Assembly (NCBI RefSeq): GCF_021735935.1 | Contig: NZ_WMDZ01000001.1 | Span: forward strand, 1,178,001-1,242,000 | Direction: 5' to 3' | DNA length: 64,000 bases | DNA from: Sulfitobacter sp. M39 | GTDB lineage: Bacteria; Pseudomonadota; Alphaproteobacteria; Rhodobacterales; Rhodobacteraceae | Part shown: in pieces, positions 62,782-64,000 of the stretch | Numbering within the stretch: position 1 is the stretch's first letter | Layout of the letters: each line of letters begins with the position of its first letter | Position numbers and translations under genes: made by a program | The notes under the pieces: model-generated | Databases searched by the model: none | Seen by the model: only the letters and a program-made list of their open reading frames with translations | Told to the model about the DNA's origin: nothing

Positions 62782-63159
62782 CATCTGCAAAGCAGCCTTT
62801 GGAGTGTTGTGCAGCATCGGTGACTGTGGGCTCAAAGAAGACGGTAGCTGCAACAAGCCCTTAGGTCCGCAATGCGGACAAAGCTGCCGTTCGGCGCTGT
62901 CATGCAGACGACCGCTTCATCCGAAAACCGCGTGCATGTTGTGAAAACGGAAAGTGTTAGGCGGTTTTGAACCAACTCAAGTAAGGCTGTCTTGATATGG
63001 ACATTCAGGACGTGCCGCTGGAAATTTGTAGTGCAGCAAGGTGCGTTGCGTCGGAGAAGATGTCAATTTGGCCAATAGGGCGATGAGCTTGCCGAACTTG
63101 CCTCGGTAGGAATGATTTGGCATGCATAGATCAACCGATCGGATAAGAGGTCGATATCT
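62782..63159. other. 378-base gap with repeat B copy 2
   Basis: No gene supported. Repeat B copy 2 is at 62869-62893. Confidence 0.5.
62869..62893 (+). repeat. dispersed repeat B, copy 2
   Basis: GCAATGCGGACAAAGCTGCC then GTTCG; second copy of the pattern at 60750-60774. Confidence 0.55.
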
Positions 63160-63564
63160 ATGAAAAAGTTCATATGGTTAGTTTCTGGCATCGTCGTATT
63201 GGGAGGCGCAGTTGCTTCCTGCTCAAATAACGAACGCCTCTTATGCTTAAATCCAACAGGCTATTGTGGGGGAAGCAGCACGCCGGACCCTGATCGCATC
63301 GGGGGGCCGCCGTGGTTCCTTTGGCAATCCAGCGCCGAGGAAAGATTGGCGTATTACCGTGAGGAATGCTCAACCAGCACCATGCCGATGCCCTCCAACG
63401 ATGTGACGACATGTGCGCTTGAGCGCATTAAGTATCAGACCCATTCAAATTGCGTTCAGTATTATCTGCCGCCGACCAGGCCCAAGGACGCGGCAGAGGA
63501 AGCGCAGCGCAACACGGCTTTTGAACGCTGCAAGCGCGATATTCTTGACCAGCATGGATTGTAA
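63160..63564 (+). CDS. small hypothetical lipoprotein
   Basis: A 134-residue protein with a lipoprotein signal (MKKFIWLVSGIVVLGGAVASC; lipobox VASC, Cys at 21). The mature part is Cys-rich (LLCLNPTGYCGG, EECSTSTM, TTCALERI, NCVQYYLPP) and would be anchored to a membrane outside the cytoplasm. AAGAGG lies upstream of the ATG. I do not recognise the family. It stands alone. Confidence 0.68.
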   Translation: MKKFIWLVSGIVVLGGAVASCSNNERLLCLNPTGYCGGSSTPDPDRIGGPPWFLWQSSAEERLAYYREECSTSTMPMPSNDVTTCALERIKYQTHSNCVQYYLPPTRPKDAAEEAQRNTAFERCKRDILDQHGL

Positions 63565-63582
63565 CAATTGATCGGTGCCGTA

Positions 63583-63601
63583 AACGGCCCAGACCGTCCA
63601 T
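63583..63601 (+). repeat. dispersed repeat A, copy 3
   Basis: AACGGCCCAGACCGTCCAT, 19 bases after the lipoprotein stop; less well conserved than copies 1 and 2. Confidence 0.5.
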
Positions 63602-63714
63602 TCCCAAGTTGTGCCGACGCCGCAGCGCAGGTGCAAAGGTGTGGAACGCGGACTTATGAGACCTTCGCAATCAGGCATCGCAGGTCCGCTTCCATCAGAG
63701 CAATTTTGATCCGC

Positions 63715-63999
63715 TCACTTGCCGATGGGTATCCATATCTCGATATCGCCAATCCCTGTTTTCGTATTGAAACCTTCGCCATAGCGTTCCAGCTGCGGTG
63801 CATCGACCGGTTTGTATTTCGCTTCTGGCAGCCAGTCAGTGAAGATGGCTTTCCAAGTCCGCCCGATCTCGGCCACATGGCCCTCGTGTCGGAAAACGGC
63901 ATAGGTTTGCGCGGCGACACGGAGGCCATCCAACTCTTTGGTGACATCCATGTATCGGCTGACTTCAACACCGGTGATGTAGTCGATATTGCCGTCGTC
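63715..63999 (-). CDS. GyrI-like/AraC effector-binding protein, N-terminus outside the window
   Basis: The minus-strand frame is open to the window edge and gives the last ~94 residues of a GyrI-like small-molecule-binding domain: DYITGVEVSRYMDVTKELDGLRV, then YAVFRHEGHVAEIGRTWKAIFTDWLPEA and the ending GDIEIWIPIGK. This fold occurs alone or as the C-terminal half of AraC or MerR regulators; the cut prevents a choice. No neighbour gives a hint. Confidence 0.78.
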   Translation of the reverse strand, partial: DDGNIDYITGVEVSRYMDVTKELDGLRVAAQTYAVFRHEGHVAEIGRTWKAIFTDWLPEAKYKPVDAPQLERYGEGFNTKTGIGDIEIWIPIGK

Positions 64000-64000
64000 G

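Noticed and set aside
62998..63087. 29-codon plus-strand frame starting MDIQDVPLEICSAARC
   Set aside because: No ribosome site and no neighbour link; could be a relic but cannot be supported.

Overview
This window looks like a chromosomal segment (or large replicon) of a marine alphaproteobacterium of the Rhodobacterales/Roseobacter type. The evidence is the gene content: soxBCD, an ectoine-hydrolase (doeA/doeB/doeX) cluster, an opgG-opgI-opgH-opgC operon of the Rhodobacter type, GcvA-like LysR regulators and a PACE exporter. The left 35 kb is GC-rich and densely coding. From about 35 to 45 kb, and again from about 55.7 to 63.7 kb, the DNA is visibly more AT-rich, loosely packed and full of fragments. 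No rRNA, tRNA or CRISPR array was seen.

Layout. 1-7 kb: the end of a thiosulfate-oxidation locus (soxB cut by the window edge, soxC, soxD), then a DUF302 protein, a persulfide-dioxygenase-like MBL protein and a SulP transporter. 7-10.3 kb: an acyl-CoA ligase with a ThDP-dependent acetolactate-synthase-like enzyme, ending at a strong terminator. 10.3-17.7 kb (minus): a large MscS-type channel and the overlapping opgGIHC operon for periplasmic glucans. 18-27 kb: an NhaC-type antiporter, then ectoine catabolism (doeA-doeB-doeD-like aminotransferase plus an AMP ligase, with divergent doeX), a PACE exporter and an agmatinase-family enzyme behind a long hairpin. 27.2-30.9 kb (minus): a three-subunit molybdenum aldehyde/xanthine-type dehydrogenase. 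31-33 kb: a LysR regulator divergent from an SDR with a degenerate active site and a small membrane protein. 33.1-35.1 kb (minus): a catabolic operon whose first gene, an amidohydrolase, is cut by an insertion.

A complete IS21-family element (35096-37592) sits exactly at the join between this catabolic operon and foreign DNA. One side holds the amidohydrolase fragment, the other a serine-recombinase fragment, and I see no target duplication, so the join looks rearranged. The foreign stretch carries an IS3-type transposase scrap, an orphan TraG/VirD4-like coupling ATPase next to a 640-residue coiled-coil membrane protein (no relaxase or other secretion genes in view), a broken ribbon-helix-helix gene and a broken nuclease/DUF5655 gene.

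45.4-55.7 kb: an alpha/beta hydrolase and AraC regulator (minus), divergent from a tightly overlapping operon amiC-amiR-dppC-dppB-dppA-fmdA-dppDF. AmiC/AmiR is a ligand-sensing antitermination pair. The leader before amiC holds two six-base-loop hairpins followed by an intrinsic terminator, which is the layout expected of an ANTAR-controlled leader. The inferred system imports and hydrolyses amides and is switched on by its own substrate.

56-64 kb: a replication-type module (archaeo-eukaryotic primase-like protein, an ACTTAC repeat cluster, a KfrA-like DNA-binding protein), a DUF3883-type nuclease that may be a restriction factor, then a LysR/GNAT pair, a small lipoprotein and the end of a GyrI-like protein, with dispersed short intergenic repeats. 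The three items most worth following up are the coupling-ATPase/coiled-coil pair, the AmiR leader and transporter operon, and the primase/iteron/nuclease cassette.
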